DNA of 64,000 nucleotides from the NCBI GenBank assembly GCA_009192285.1, contig WBVU01000005.1, forward strand, positions 496,001 through 560,000, given 5' to 3'. Origin of the DNA: Morchella semilibera. Taxonomy: Eukaryota; Ascomycota; Pezizomycetes; Pezizales; Morchellaceae. A model generated the notes under the pieces. That model did no database searches, was not told the DNA's origin, and was given only the letters and a program-made list of their open reading frames with translations. A program made the translations under genes and the position numbers. Shown piece after piece: positions 23,297 through 34,064 of the stretch (position 1 is the first letter of the stretch; each line of letters starts with the position of its first letter).

Positions 23297-23890
23297 TTGA
23301 TTATTACGACTCGCACTATGGCTCCTCTCTTGCACTCGCGGAACATCGAATTGATGGAAAGGCTGTTACAAATTGCAATTGCTCGGCGCAAGCATTCATT
23401 CTGCGAGCGGACCCACTATCTACTACCACCACTACCACCGCCGCTACTCCTGCTTCACCCACCATTCAATAGTCCCCCCCCCCCCCGGATGCTTTTTTCT
23501 CCGCCTTCGCCGGCCCCCCCCCCCCCCCCCACCCGCAGATTATGCCGCCCCTCCCGAACCTGCCACACGCTCCACACGCTCCTCGCCCCACACCCCAAAC
23601 TCGCCCCATGAAGAAAGCACCGGGCATCGCCGAGCGCCAGATCGCCCCCCTCTCTCCATCAAATCTATCCTCCCCACCCGCCGAGGCGCCAGAGCTATCG
23701 ACCGCCCCTCCATCGAAGTAGCCAGCCTGCAATCAGGGTGCCGATGCGGTGCGCATCCACCTAGCTCACGGCCCCGACCCCGTACCCCTACACGCCGCTG
23801 GCCCGTGCGGCCACCAGCGGCCACTATATCACTGCCGCGATGTTGCTCAGGGCTGACGCAGACGTGCATAAGGAAGATTTAGGAGTGCAA
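23297..23890 (+). pseudogene. F-box/ankyrin pseudogene
   Basis: From about 23415 the DNA follows the start of the intact F-box/ankyrin gene at 24418: the ACT/ACC-rich run, then TTCACCCACCATTCAATAGT, then CTCCGCCTTCGCCGG and CCACACGCTCC..CTCCTCGCC. Two cytosine runs (13 C at 23474-23486 and 17 C at 23514-23530) replace parts of the F-box coding sequence. Further on, ankyrin-like words appear (HLAHGPDPVPLHAAG, then AAMLLRADADVH) in different frames. It is a tandem paralogue that has lost its reading frame. Confidence 0.6.
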
Positions 23891-24077
23891 CAAAGGAGTC
23901 TTGTATCAAGAGCTTCCTTTTTTTCTAGTCTAGTCATGATATTTCAGACACATCTCTTGACATGCTTTTTCTCCTCTAGATCATTAACCCCGGCCAAGCA
24001 AACGCCCAGACAACACAGCACCGGCAAATCGACACCAATCCCTCTCATGCATGAAAGTCATGTGATCTCCGATCTTG

Positions 24078-24195
24078 CTGTGGGGTGAGTCCGGGTAAGC
24101 TGTTTGCTGCATTACCAGTCTTTAAATTGCGAAATGCCCCTGAATGCTGCTTTATCCTACGCTAATGCATGAGAGAGATCTCCTACGCCGAGGAC
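24078..24195. repeat. Upstream repeat shared with the lectin gene
   Basis: It matches 6021-6178 in order: CGGGTAA.TGTTT.CTGCATTA, then CTGAATGCTGCTTTAT, then GCATGAGAGAGAT and GAGGACATA. This copy lacks some segments of the other. It ends about 35 bp before a TATA box. Confidence 0.55.
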
Positions 24196-24230
24196 ATAGG
24201 CCAAAGTGGATATTGACTCATCCTGCAGGG

Positions 24231-24238
24231 CTATAAAA
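24231..24238 (+). promoter_or_regulatory. TATA box of the F-box/ankyrin gene
   Basis: CTATAAAA lies 180-187 bp upstream of the chosen ATG, with a CT-rich leader between. Confidence 0.5.
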
Positions 24239-24417
24239 GTAGGTACATGTAGTCTATATTCTCATGCATGGATCGTGTATGACTCAACTACCTCGGCTAC
24301 ATCATCATGCATATGGCAACATTGTGCTCTGTGGCCAATCGTGGCATACATGTAACTTATAACCATAAATCGAACCCCCCCCATCTCCCTCCCTCGCCCC
24401 CTCACCAGGAAAAATCC

Positions 24418-25005
24418 ATGTCTGCTACTACTACCACCACCACCACTACCGTTACTACTCCTTCACCGTTCGACAGTCTTCCCCCCGAGGTTCTCCTCGT
24501 CTTCGCCGACCACCTCCCCACCAGCACACTAGCCTGCCTCTCCCTCACCTGCCGCATGCTTCACACCCTCCTCGCTTCCCACCTCAATGCCCACTTCAAG
24601 GCGGAAGCCCCCTCCATCGTCGAGCGGACCGTGAATGAGGACCAGCCTGACCTCTTGGCGTGCGTCCTCGTCCGCAACCACAAGCTCCTTGCCCAGATGG
24701 GCGCCAAAGAAGTCGACCACCTCCTGTATCAAGCAGTCACCAAGGGAAGAAATGAGGTGGTGCAACTCCTCCTTGATTATGGGGCTGACCCAAACGCCGG
24801 CACCTACTTCTATACCCCGTTTATCGCCGCGACCGATTGCCGTAGGTATGACATTGCCGAGATGCTGCTGGGGGCCGGCGCGGACGTAGATAACCTGAAT
24901 GGCTATGAGACGCAGACAGCGATGAGAAGGGCGCAGCTGGACCGGGATCAGGAGCTGATGGACTGGCTATCCCATTATCAGCCGCAGGAGTATTTCAGTG
25001 ATTAG
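24418..25005 (+). CDS. F-box and ankyrin-repeat protein
   Basis: 195 residues from the ATG at 24418 (MSATTTT). Residues about 15-50 form an F-box: FDSLPPEVLLVFADHLPTST, then LTCRMLHTLLASHL. Residues about 95-185 hold two to three ankyrin repeats, with the consensus phrases GRNEVVQLLLDYGADPN and DIAEMLLGAGADVD. F-box proteins link substrates to SCF ubiquitin ligases, and the ankyrin part would bind the target (family knowledge). A longer frame could begin at an ATG at 24307, but the 37 extra codons are encoded by a CT-rich, leader-like stretch ending CACCAG, so I prefer the later start. It is small for the family. A decayed tandem copy lies upstream. Confidence 0.85.
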   Translation: MSATTTTTTTTVTTPSPFDSLPPEVLLVFADHLPTSTLACLSLTCRMLHTLLASHLNAHFKAEAPSIVERTVNEDQPDLLACVLVRNHKLLAQMGAKEVDHLLYQAVTKGRNEVVQLLLDYGADPNAGTYFYTPFIAATDCRRYDIAEMLLGAGADVDNLNGYETQTAMRRAQLDRDQELMDWLSHYQPQEYFSD

Positions 25006-25445
25006 CTTGGCCTCGGGGGTAGTAGTAGAGTGCAGGCCAGCTACACTTGGCGGTAAATTATATGGATAAGAGATACTGGAGAAGTTAGCTACTTATAAGG
25101 AAATTTGAAAGGAAGTTTGAAAATGCCGTGGATGTACATGTAGTCTTGTGAAGGGGCTCTCTTGGTTTTGACGGAGGTCCAGTCGAATGTGATTGCAAAC
25201 AAGGGTGCCCCTCCTCTTGACAAGTTCCATCTTCTCTAATTCTCAACATGAAGCCCATATCCCTTGGGCGGCCAGCCCCAACCAAAACGGTGACCGAGCC
25301 ATATATGTTTATGTGTACTGCGCTTATACTGTTCATTCTGTCCCCGGGAAGGTGGAGCCTTTTCCTTGGCATGTAGCATACCCCGCCGTGTATGTACCCG
25401 CCCATTACCGGGTAACCGATTTTGGCTTTTTCTTTATCCATGTAT

Positions 25446-25622
25446 GGCGCGAGAAGGCATAGGGGGTGGGTGTGTAAACCTCAGAGGAATTCTTTTTGTA
25501 TGGGAATTAGACCGTTAGGCTAGGCACTAGTACAATTATGGGAGTAGATCTCCCAATTTCTATATAGACTGATTGGCTGCAAAGGCTGAAGTTTACACAC
25601 CTACCCTCCATAGCTTCTCGAG
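25446..25622. repeat. Foldback element of about 177 bp
   Basis: The inverted arms at 25446-25485 and 25583-25622 share GGTGGGTGTGTAAAC or its near variant, with about 97 bp between them. Non-coding and probably a MITE. Confidence 0.6.
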
Positions 25623-27480
25623 CCATACTAAGATGGAGTTGTTTGGGGGATAACATCGCACGCTGGACATCGCAAGTGTGTTGGGTGCGGGCCGGGACGA
25701 GTGAGATTCTATGATCTACACATCCTGGTATCTACCCACCCGTCCGTTAATATATTGCATGCGCCCAAGTACCTCACAAGGCAATGACGAAACCTGGACT
25801 GTCCACACGTGTCATCCCGACTTGTAATGGAACGACTCCGGGCGCTTAAGATTTAGGGCCGCCGACAATGCTCGGACCGGGTTCCGGAACTAAAGAGCTG
25901 ACTGATCAGTACGAAGCCGTCAGGGTACGGTTTTTATATCCCCTTATTCGGGTAAAATTTCTCTTTGTTTTAACGTATTTCTTTGATAGGCGTTCATTTC
26001 TCCTAGCATGGAAATATCACTTTCTTCGATCTCGTTTGCTTTATAAATAAACAGCAAATATCTCTTGAATAAATCAAAGCATATCATCCGTCTACATACT
26101 TCTTTGGTAACCATATTACCTCATTAGGAAATCCTACTTACTACTTTATCTGTCAGATAAGACTATGCATCAACACCTTCCCTCCCAAAGACACCCCCGG
26201 AATTAAGGTCGTACCACCCATCCTATCAGAAAGGCTGGGGAATTATTGTTCCGGCTTTGTATGACACCGGGAAGGCTGCTGTTGGAGTATTGTCGGGGCC
26301 CAATTTACATATAAAGAACCAAGCTCTCTTAGCTTCGATCCAGCGGAGCCCCCGGCATGAGAATTAAGGTTTTTTTTTTTAGCCTCCGACAGGGTTCATT
26401 TTAGACTCCGACATGCAAGTAATGTTTTTTTAGTAGGGTTTATCCCCCCCCCGATATCACATTTGACAGTCAGATATCACATTTCGGGCTCCGACATGGG
26501 AATTTGAGAGGGTCGGGTTTTTCCCGGCATTTCTCGGGGGAATGGCGGTAGCCAAGTCTTGGCACTTTGCACATACAAAAAATACTGTAGGTAAGTAATG
26601 GCATCGCTGGTAAGTTTTCAACCAGATAGGATATGAAAATCATTGAGATCAAAACCTTCATCATCTTGTCTTGTTGATACTTGTAAAGTACCGTAAAAGT
26701 CCGTTGGGTAAGACCAGTCTCTTTTTGCTTGCAGGTCCGCAGCGTAAGCCACACCATTTTTCTGTGGCTGATGCCGTGAACCCGTAAGGACAGGCCCCTG
26801 CTGAGGGGTAAAATTAACACCCCCACTTCATGCAGGTACAAACATTGTCTTATCACACAACCGATAAGAGCCTCATTTTCGGTTCCGGGTTTCAACAGGG
26901 GAGACCACCTCGCGACCGTGAGGTTTTGTTTTTGCCTCAACCCCCATGGAGTCCCTTCCACTCCAGTTTATGTAACCCATCCAGAGCAGCTAGCAATCTC
27001 TGTCCATAGCCAGCTTGATTATACTATGGCCACCTCGCAGTAGTTAGTAGTACACCTGTCTACCGCCCAGAACACTTGTCTGCCTCTGCCTCCGGTAATT
27101 ATCTTTTTAGGTCTAGAGATATTTTCTTCCACTTGTACCACCTCCAGTACCATGCCCGGTGCCTAATTAATACCTTCTTTACTACATCCAGTGCCGAGTA
27201 TACAGCGACTTAGAAGTGCTCATGGTTCCGATTTCGGTCATGTCACCGTGGCGGACCATTAATGACGCCCGGAACCAGTGAAGAGTAAGATCAATCGCTT
27301 ACCTTCTTTTATACAGTCATGAACTATATTGTAATGTATACTTTTTGCTGCTTTGAATCTCAACATTTACAACACCAACATTACGGGTGCGCCACACTTG
27401 GCGCTGACAATTTACAAACACTTTTGCAGAGGCGGTATGTACCTGTAAATGAGTGTTGCCCAGGAGTCCCATCAATAAGT
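25623..27480. other. Long non-coding stretch
   Basis: No gene is supported; a minus-strand frame at 26470-26961 has no recognisable motif. The phrase CTCCGACA recurs around 26,380-26,500. Confidence 0.35.
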
Positions 27481-27482
27481 AT

Positions 27483-27578
27483 AGCGATAGGTAATAAGTG
27501 ATGGAACGCACTCGGAGCACAAACGTGGTATTTTACCAAATTAGATACTGCTGTGTTCCATCGCTTATTACCTACCGC
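27483..27578. repeat. Perfect-looking hairpin
   Basis: The arms at 27483-27507 and 27554-27578 (word GGTAATAAGTGATGGAAC and its complement) are separated by 46 bp. Confidence 0.7.
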
Positions 27579-27699
27579 TGTACATGTACACTAGCAATGG
27601 CCAGCTCGCGACTGCAAGTTGGTCCAGTAATAGGGAACAGCGACAGAGTCTAGGGAACAGCGGTAAAGTGTAGGAACAGCGGGGGGATTAACCTGTTCG

Positions 27700-27905
27700 G
27701 TTACCTAGCTGCTCAGAAAGTGGCGCTAACCACCTCTGTGTCTAAATATTTAGCTCTTGGCATTAATCCCTGCCAGGCCAATCAAATCACGTAGATTCTG
27801 TCTCACACATGTCTCACTATTATACTTTCTGTCACTAGCGCGCCTAAATGGGAAGTGGCGCCAACCATCTCTATGCCTAAATATTAAGCTCTTGGCGTGC
27901 TTAGC
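27700..27905. repeat. CTTGGC-type MITE-like repeat, copy 2
   Basis: Two direct units carry AGTGGCGC, then ACC..CTCT.TG..TAAATATT, then AGCTCTTGGC (about 27721-27760 and 27854-27893). The same word pair, inverted, lies at 60840-61012, and the flanking phrase with AACAGCGGTAAAGT is also shared (about 27650 and 60970). Confidence 0.6.
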
Positions 27906-28164
27906 CAACTACTTTAACGCCCGATCGGATATTCCTATGGGCCTGATTTCAGGCTTAGAAAGGGCTTAGTGAAAAGTTAGTCTAATAAAGACCTTATTCA
28001 AGCCTTTTTAAGAATGATTTGAGGAATATATAAGGTCTTTATTAGACTAACTTTTGACTCACCGTTCTTCCCCTCTAAGTCCTCAGTTTTTGAAATAAAC
28101 CACCAAATTTTACAAAGCAACCAGGTTACACAGGCACAAAAGTCTTTAATTATTAGGCTTCAAA

Positions 28165-29651
28165 ATGCCAAGCCCCGCCCCAACCCAAGAAATTCTCAAC
28201 CTCCTGACCAACAACCTGTTGGATGAGGCCATTACCTCCCAAAGGGAAAACCCCTTTCTTTCCACCTCCGCTCAGGCCATCATCAACAATCAGAATACCT
28301 CTGACGAGATGAAGCTTATTATCTCTCTCCTATGCGGGATCGCCCGCAATACCAGCTCGATCGCAGGCGATATCGAAGCCCTACAACAAGACGTTGACGC
28401 TCTCGATAAGAGAGTCCAAGAGATCTCCACCCCACAGAATCTCCCATTCGCTTTTCCTGAGCAACAAGAGATGATCAGAATCTCCAACACCCTCGACAGG
28501 CTGTCAACCAAGCTCGATAAATCAGCCCCCCCCCCAGCCCGTCCATTAACCCGCCCTCCCCCCAATACTACTCCCCCTCCAGCCAGCACATCCCGCGCCG
28601 CCCGTGACGCCGCCGCCTGGGCTGAAGAGAACCACAGAGCCAAAGTCAAACGCGCTGCCACGCGCCCCTTAGTCCCCGAAATCCCGGAGACATATGCCCA
28701 GAAAGCAGCAAAAGGTAAAGGAAAAGGAAAAAGCAAAGGGCAGGCCCAAACAGGGTCCAAGAACAGTCCCCTCCAAGACCTCTCCCATCCGCCCAACGCC
28801 GCTTCTTTGCCTCCAGGGCCACCCCCGAACCCCTCCCCCACCCCGAACGCCTTGCAGGCGAGATTCCTTCCATCCTGGCTAAAGCATTGGAAAAGAGTGG
28901 AGTCTCAGCCCCTCACACGTCTCTCTCTGCCACAGTGAATAACAGAGGATCGGTCTCAATCCTCGCTCATCCTTCGGTCCCCTCCTCGTTTTATAACCCT
29001 TTTTTTGAGACCTTTACCGCCCTTATAAATGCCAGAATTAATTCCCCCACTAACCCCCTCGGCTTATTCCGTCCCGCTCCCACCGATGTTGACATTGCAA
29101 TCCACGGTGTACCCCTCTACAATTTCCTCGACAAAGCAGCACTGGACAAGTCCTTCCCAGAGGAAGTTAGATTTGCAACCGGCATTACGCCTTCCGCCAC
29201 CAGATTCCTGAACAAGGACGATGCGTCTCGCAACGCCAAAAATACCTCAACAATTGTCGCCACAGTTACTGCCGAAGAAGCCGCATTATCGGCTCTACCA
29301 TTCGTCTCTTCTCCCGCCCGCGCCGCTGCACCCCTATGTGGTCAGCCTCTCCCCAAACACAATGCGCCACTGTCAGAAATTCGGCCATGCTCAACAAGGC
29401 TGCAAAGAAAGGAACCCACCTGCCCCATTTGTGCAAAACCTCACACCAAATCCCAGCACAGATGCCAGAACTCCAACTGCGCCGGAGTCTCTAAACCAAT
29501 TGCAAGCTGCTGCCCCGCCTCTCCCCCTAAATGCGCTAATTGCTCAGCCGACCACCCCGCCACCTCCCCCACCTGCCCGCAACGCCCCAAGAAGATCACC
29601 ACCGCCAAGGAGTCCCAGCCCCTTGCCGGCCCCAATGGAGATTTCCATTGA
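28165..29651 (+). pseudogene. LINE 1 ORF1 (gag-like RNA-binding protein)
   Basis: The start MPSPAPTQEILNLL opens an N-terminal half with a helical segment (AGDIEALQQDVDALDKR) and a proline/basic linker, readable to about 28,938. The second half continues in another frame from about 28,887 (NNRGSVSILAHPSVPSSFYN, VDIAIHGVPLYN, RFLNKDDASRN). CCHC-type zinc knuckles follow (CPICAKPHTKSQHRC) and a last cluster (CANCSADHPATSPTC). Comparison with LINE 2 shows further shifts around 29,290-29,420, where the first knuckle is out of frame. The product would package and chaperone the element RNA (family knowledge). Confidence 0.8.
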
Positions 29652-29689
29652 ACAAAGCACCATTACTGTTTAAATGGTGAACAACCCCC

Positions 29690-32600
29690 GAAAACCAAAG
29701 TCTGTCCTTTTCTCCGCATTATTCAACACAACTGTGCTGGGAGCAATCTTGTGTTCTTAACTCTCTTTTCTCTCTCTATGGTTCAAGCCTCCCACGTGGT
29801 AGCCGTACAAGAACCGCCACTCTTTAAAGGAAAGCCTCTTATAGCTCCCTCGTTTACACTGTATTCACCTACACCCACTCTCCCTACGGATAAAATTTCA
29901 GTATGTTTTTATATTGCCAATTCTCTACTCGAAAGGAACTCCGCCTCTGTTATTCCGTCAGCAGCGCGGTGATCTTGTTTCAGCCAATGTTTTCCTCAAA
30001 AACTCGGCGACTTCCTACTCAACGGTTAATATTATTAATATCTACAACCGTCAAATCGCATCCCATACTAGATCCGTCGACCCGGAAGATATTTTTCTAC
30101 ACTCACATAACCCGACAATAGTCCTAGGAGATTTCAATATTCACTCTCCACAAGCAGATCCTCTTCGCTCCTTCTCGGCCAGGGAGCTAAGCCTGTCTCA
30201 ACCCTACTTCAACGCTGGCTCACAATCTGCATACCTCCTAGTTAATAACCCTGGAGTATACACAAGGATCTCACCAACTCACCTACAAAGACACGGGGTT
30301 ATCGACCTCGCATTTGCAAATCCCAGGGCCAGCAGCCTTATTAGGAAATGGCTCCCCTTGTCCAACGATACAGGATCAGATCACAGAGCACTGGCAATTA
30401 CCCTTGCCATGCCGGACTCTGATCTAACTGTAAGAAATCTGCCAAATTGGAAACTTACCGACTGGGCCAACCTAGACCCAGCCCTTAAGAACCTCCAAAT
30501 TCCCCCCCCTCAAACTCATAGAGAGATAGACACATGGTTTGACTCCTCTCTAAAAACGGTTATTGATACCGTCCTAAACCACACCCCCACCAAGAAGGCC
30601 TCCAAATGGTCAAAGCCATGGTGGAATTCTACCCTATCCCAATTGCGCACGATTTTTCACTCTGTGCAAAGAGCCTATAGAAAAGGCCTCGCCCCGCACT
30701 TTGAAGCCAAAGCAACCAAGAACGCCTACTTCAATGCAGTCAAACGAGCCAAACAGAGACACTGGGACTCGTACGTCGCGAACGCCGAAGCCAAGGATGT
30801 CTGGAAGTTAAAGAAAATGGCAACCCGCACCGAAGACAGGATTCCATTTCTCCCCAATTCTCCTACCCCCATCGCACTAAACAATAATTTGGTTAATGCA
30901 TTCTTCCCCCCTCAGCCAGAAACCTCCCCCCCATCAGCTCTCCCCTTTACCAATGTTCCCTCAATCACGCCAGAGGAAATTTTTTCTGCACTTAGCCCCA
31001 CCTCTAATCTCTCAGCACCAGGCCCAGACTCCATACCCTACCCAGTGTGGAAAGGCATACATAGAGCTAACCCCATGGTTCTCACCTCTCTCCTCAACCC
31101 CCTTCTTCAATATGGATACCACCCCCTGAGCATGAAAAAAGCCAACGGAGTTATCCTTGCCAAACCAGGCAAACCAGACTATACAGTCCCAAGCGCATAT
31201 CGCATTATAGTCCTCCTACAAACGATTTCTAAAATTTTAGAAAAGATCGTTACACTTCGGCTAGCAAGGATTGCCAGGAACACCGGTCTAATCCATCCTC
31301 ATCAATGTGGCTCAATCGCAGGCTTATCTACCGCCGATGCCGCAACTACTCTTATTCATGAAACGAGAGCCATGCAACACGCTGGCCTCAAAGTCTCAAC
31401 TCCCTTTTTGGATATCAAAGGAGGATTCGACCACGTCCTGAAGCAATCCCTAGGCCCCACCCTAGCAGGAGGTCAAGTGCCAGCTTACATGATAAACTGG
31501 ATACTGTCCTTTCTCTCGGACCGCTACATCACGCTGCTCTTTAAAGGATCCCCAAAGATTTCTACCCCTGTTCAAGTCGGAGTCCCACAAGGCTCCCCTA
31601 TTTCCCCTCTACTCTTTCTTATATACATTAATTTTCTACATCAACATGATCCGCATCCAGGAATTTCACTCTCCTATGTGGACGACCTCGCCATTACGGT
31701 AGGGTCGACCTCATATCAGTCCAATGTTGACTGTCTTACCACCCATTACACAAAGCTAGTTAACCTAGCCTCCCCACGAAATGTAAGCTTCTCAGTGGCC
31801 AAAACAGAGCTCATCCACTGGAGAACCCAAAAGATCGCAATCCCCAATGCTCTATTTCTATTACTTTAGAGGGCACTGAGTTCCACCCATCATCAAAAGT
31901 TAGATGGATAGGCTTCTGGCTCGACCAAAGCTTTAACCCCAATACACACTTCATTCATAGACTAGCAGCCGCACAGGCAGCCTTTGGTCTTATCCAACGA
32001 TTCTCGTCCGCAGGCAAAGGGCTTTCCTCAAAGAATTGCCTAAAGCTGGCCACTCTCGCTATTCGCCCCATGCTCACATACGGAGCCGCAGTTCTCACTC
32101 CCTCGGGATCTCTAAAACCCATCACAAAGTTCTGGAACTCAGTACTTAGGTGGGCCACGGGATGCTTCAGAGCTACAAACCTCAGAACACTATATGTAGA
32201 GGCGGCCACACCCCCGCTCGACCTCTATATGAACTTCCTCCGCACCAAATACGCAATCAGAATCGTACTCGCCTCTCCGTTAGTTAACCCAGTAACTGGG
32301 AGAACACCTCAGAACCTGCCAACCTCCTCTATAACAAGAGTCTATTCCCACACAGCGCTCCTCAAAGGAAGACCCAACCCCCCTAAAAAGTGAGATTCTA
32401 AAGCTTCCAAAGGAGTCAACCCCCTCCCAATAGATTTACTATGCTTGACCATCCGCCCGCTAATCGAAAGCGGGATTACTCCACACCGAATGGCGATACA
32501 AGCCAAGAAGAACCTAGTCCGGGACTGGGGGGAACTCTACCCCCCCCCGATTACTACCCATACCCACCACAACTCAAACTACCAATTTTTACATCTCTAC

Positions 32601-32956
32601 ATAAGTTTACAGCCTCCAGAATTCATCAAATGAGAGTTTGCAAGAGCTATCTCAGAGCACACAAATCCTGGATCAATATCAACTCTCCAGATACCTGCAC
32701 ACACTGTGGTACCGCCGCGGAAACCACCCAACATGCAATCTTCGAATGCCCAGCTAAGGAAAACAGTAGAAGGGCACTTCTCCCCAATACCACCTCGCTG
32801 GAGGAAATATTTAATAACCTCCCTCTGACGCTCGCACTTGCCGCATACATTACCGCCACTAAGACCAACTTCCCAGTTGATGCTGCTCCGTCTCCCTTGC
32901 TGTCGGGATCACTATCCTCGACTCTAAGCTCAGTCTCCTCTCTTAGCCTTCTTTAA
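29690..32956 (+). pseudogene. LINE 1 ORF2 (endonuclease and reverse transcriptase)
   Basis: The AP-endonuclease domain begins at about 29,715 with RIIQHNCAGSN and has VQEPP, LGDFNIHSP, HGVIDLAF and GSDHRAL, the Mg-binding and catalytic signatures. The reverse transcriptase follows, with KPGKPDYTVPSAYR, GGFDHVL, GVPQGSPISPLLF and SYVDDLA at about 31,675. After the thumb comes a C-terminal CCHC motif (CTHCGTAAETTQHAIFEC). No RNase H domain is seen. The frame is broken by shifts near 29,940, 31,830 and 32,540 (the last in a cytosine run) and by a stop at about 32,392, where LINE 2 has a Trp codon. Confidence 0.88.
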
Positions 32957-33303
32957 AAAAGTGGCCCTTTGGCTACCCCGCTATCAAAAAGCCCTAATAT
33001 TAGGCAACAGCTTCTATGAGGCAAAAGGAAATCATGGTGGAATTAGAAAGGAATTTTCAGGGTTTCCTATGTAATATTGTTTGTTTTTTTTTTATCTCTG
33101 CGGACTCGAAGTTTATTTTGTTTTTGATTGCTTTGATTTTGTGTTTTTGGGGGACGATAGTTTGTTTTTGGATAGGGGATAGGTTATTTATGCCATAGTC
33201 TTTGACTGCATGCAACATTTTGTACCTAGAAATAAAATGATATGATTTAAAAAAAAAAAAAAAAAAAAAAAGACTAACTTTTGACTAAGGCTTATAGGAA
33301 TAG

Positions 33304-34064
33304 TTAAAGTACCTTCGTTCATATTTTCTGGCATAGGGTACTGTATATACCTACCAATAGTACCACTGCATCCGAGCATATTAGGTACATACACCGTGCG
33401 TCAACGATTATACTTGTGCCGGTCAGTATTTCCGGCCCACATTCTCCGATGAGCGCCGCTAGGATGACCTACGAGAAAGACCAGCCCCTACTCTCCGCCG
33501 CTTATCTTTGGTCCTGTCGGATGGCCCGCCGGATGAGGACTTGTTCCGGTCATTGAATAATCAGGGTTAGGGTTCTCCGCCACCCCGGAAACCTCTCTGC
33601 CAAGACCACCCGCTTCTTTTCCTCCCCGGGAACGTATCACACGTTGACGCCACCTGGTGTATTCGCAGAGGTCCGTGCCCCTTTACACGGGTTTCTTCGC
33701 CAGCTGCGGGAATAGTACCGAAGACTCGGTTACTACTCTCCGCCGCAACTCCGACCACACCACAATATACAGCTCGCACACCAGTGGTGCGTATACTCTC
33801 GTTCCTCCCGCCGCAATCTGCACCCCCGCTGTCACTGATATGCCAGCGTCCCCCCCCCCCCCACCACTCCGCACTCCCACCGGCACAGCACGTTGCTACA
33901 TACCCGCAAACACAAACTACCCCCCCACCGGGGGCACCGACACCGGCATCAGAGGCAGCAGCTGCACACACTGCTGCTGCACACCCAGGAGAGGGCCTGC
34001 GCCCGTCACGAGCACCGGGAGGTAAAATCTGGGTCATGTGACCCTGATGCCAGAAGAGGGTCTT
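33304..34064. other. Non-coding stretch
   Basis: GC-rich and proline-like in several frames but without a consistent gene. It contains a telomere-like AGGGTTAGGGTT at 33563-33574 and a 13-C run at 33850-33862. Confidence 0.4.

Larger units (their letters stand above)
28060..33270 (+). mobile_element. LINE 1: Tad1-like non-LTR retrotransposon
   Basis: A full-length copy of 5,211 bp bounded by a perfect 16-bp target duplication (AGACTAACTTTTGACT at 28044-28059 and 33271-33286) and ending in a poly-A tract at 33249-33270. It has a 105-bp 5' leader, ORF1 (nucleic-acid-binding) and ORF2 (AP endonuclease and reverse transcriptase). Several frameshifts and one stop show it is dead. The leader and tail are recognisably related to LINE 2 at 45372-50533, so both belong to one family. 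The perfect target duplication argues against great age. Confidence 0.9.
27933..33301. mobile_element. Hairpin MITE interrupted by LINE 1
   Basis: Before the LINE, 27970-27994 (AAAAGTTAGTCTAATAAAG) and 28031-28055 are inverted repeats. The right arm resumes after the LINE with TTGACTAAGGCTTATAGGAAT, which is the complement of the left-end words ATTCCTAT..GGGCTTAGT. So the original element ran from about 27933 to the sequence now at 33301, about 150 bp without the LINE, and LINE 1 landed in its right arm. Confidence 0.65.

Noticed and set aside
26470-26961. A 163-codon open frame on the minus strand
   Set aside because: No recognisable motif, start context or composition to support coding.
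33567-34041. Long overlapping proline- and glycine-rich frames
   Set aside because: Low-complexity GC-rich DNA with frames open on both strands and a 13-C run; no domain or homology signal.
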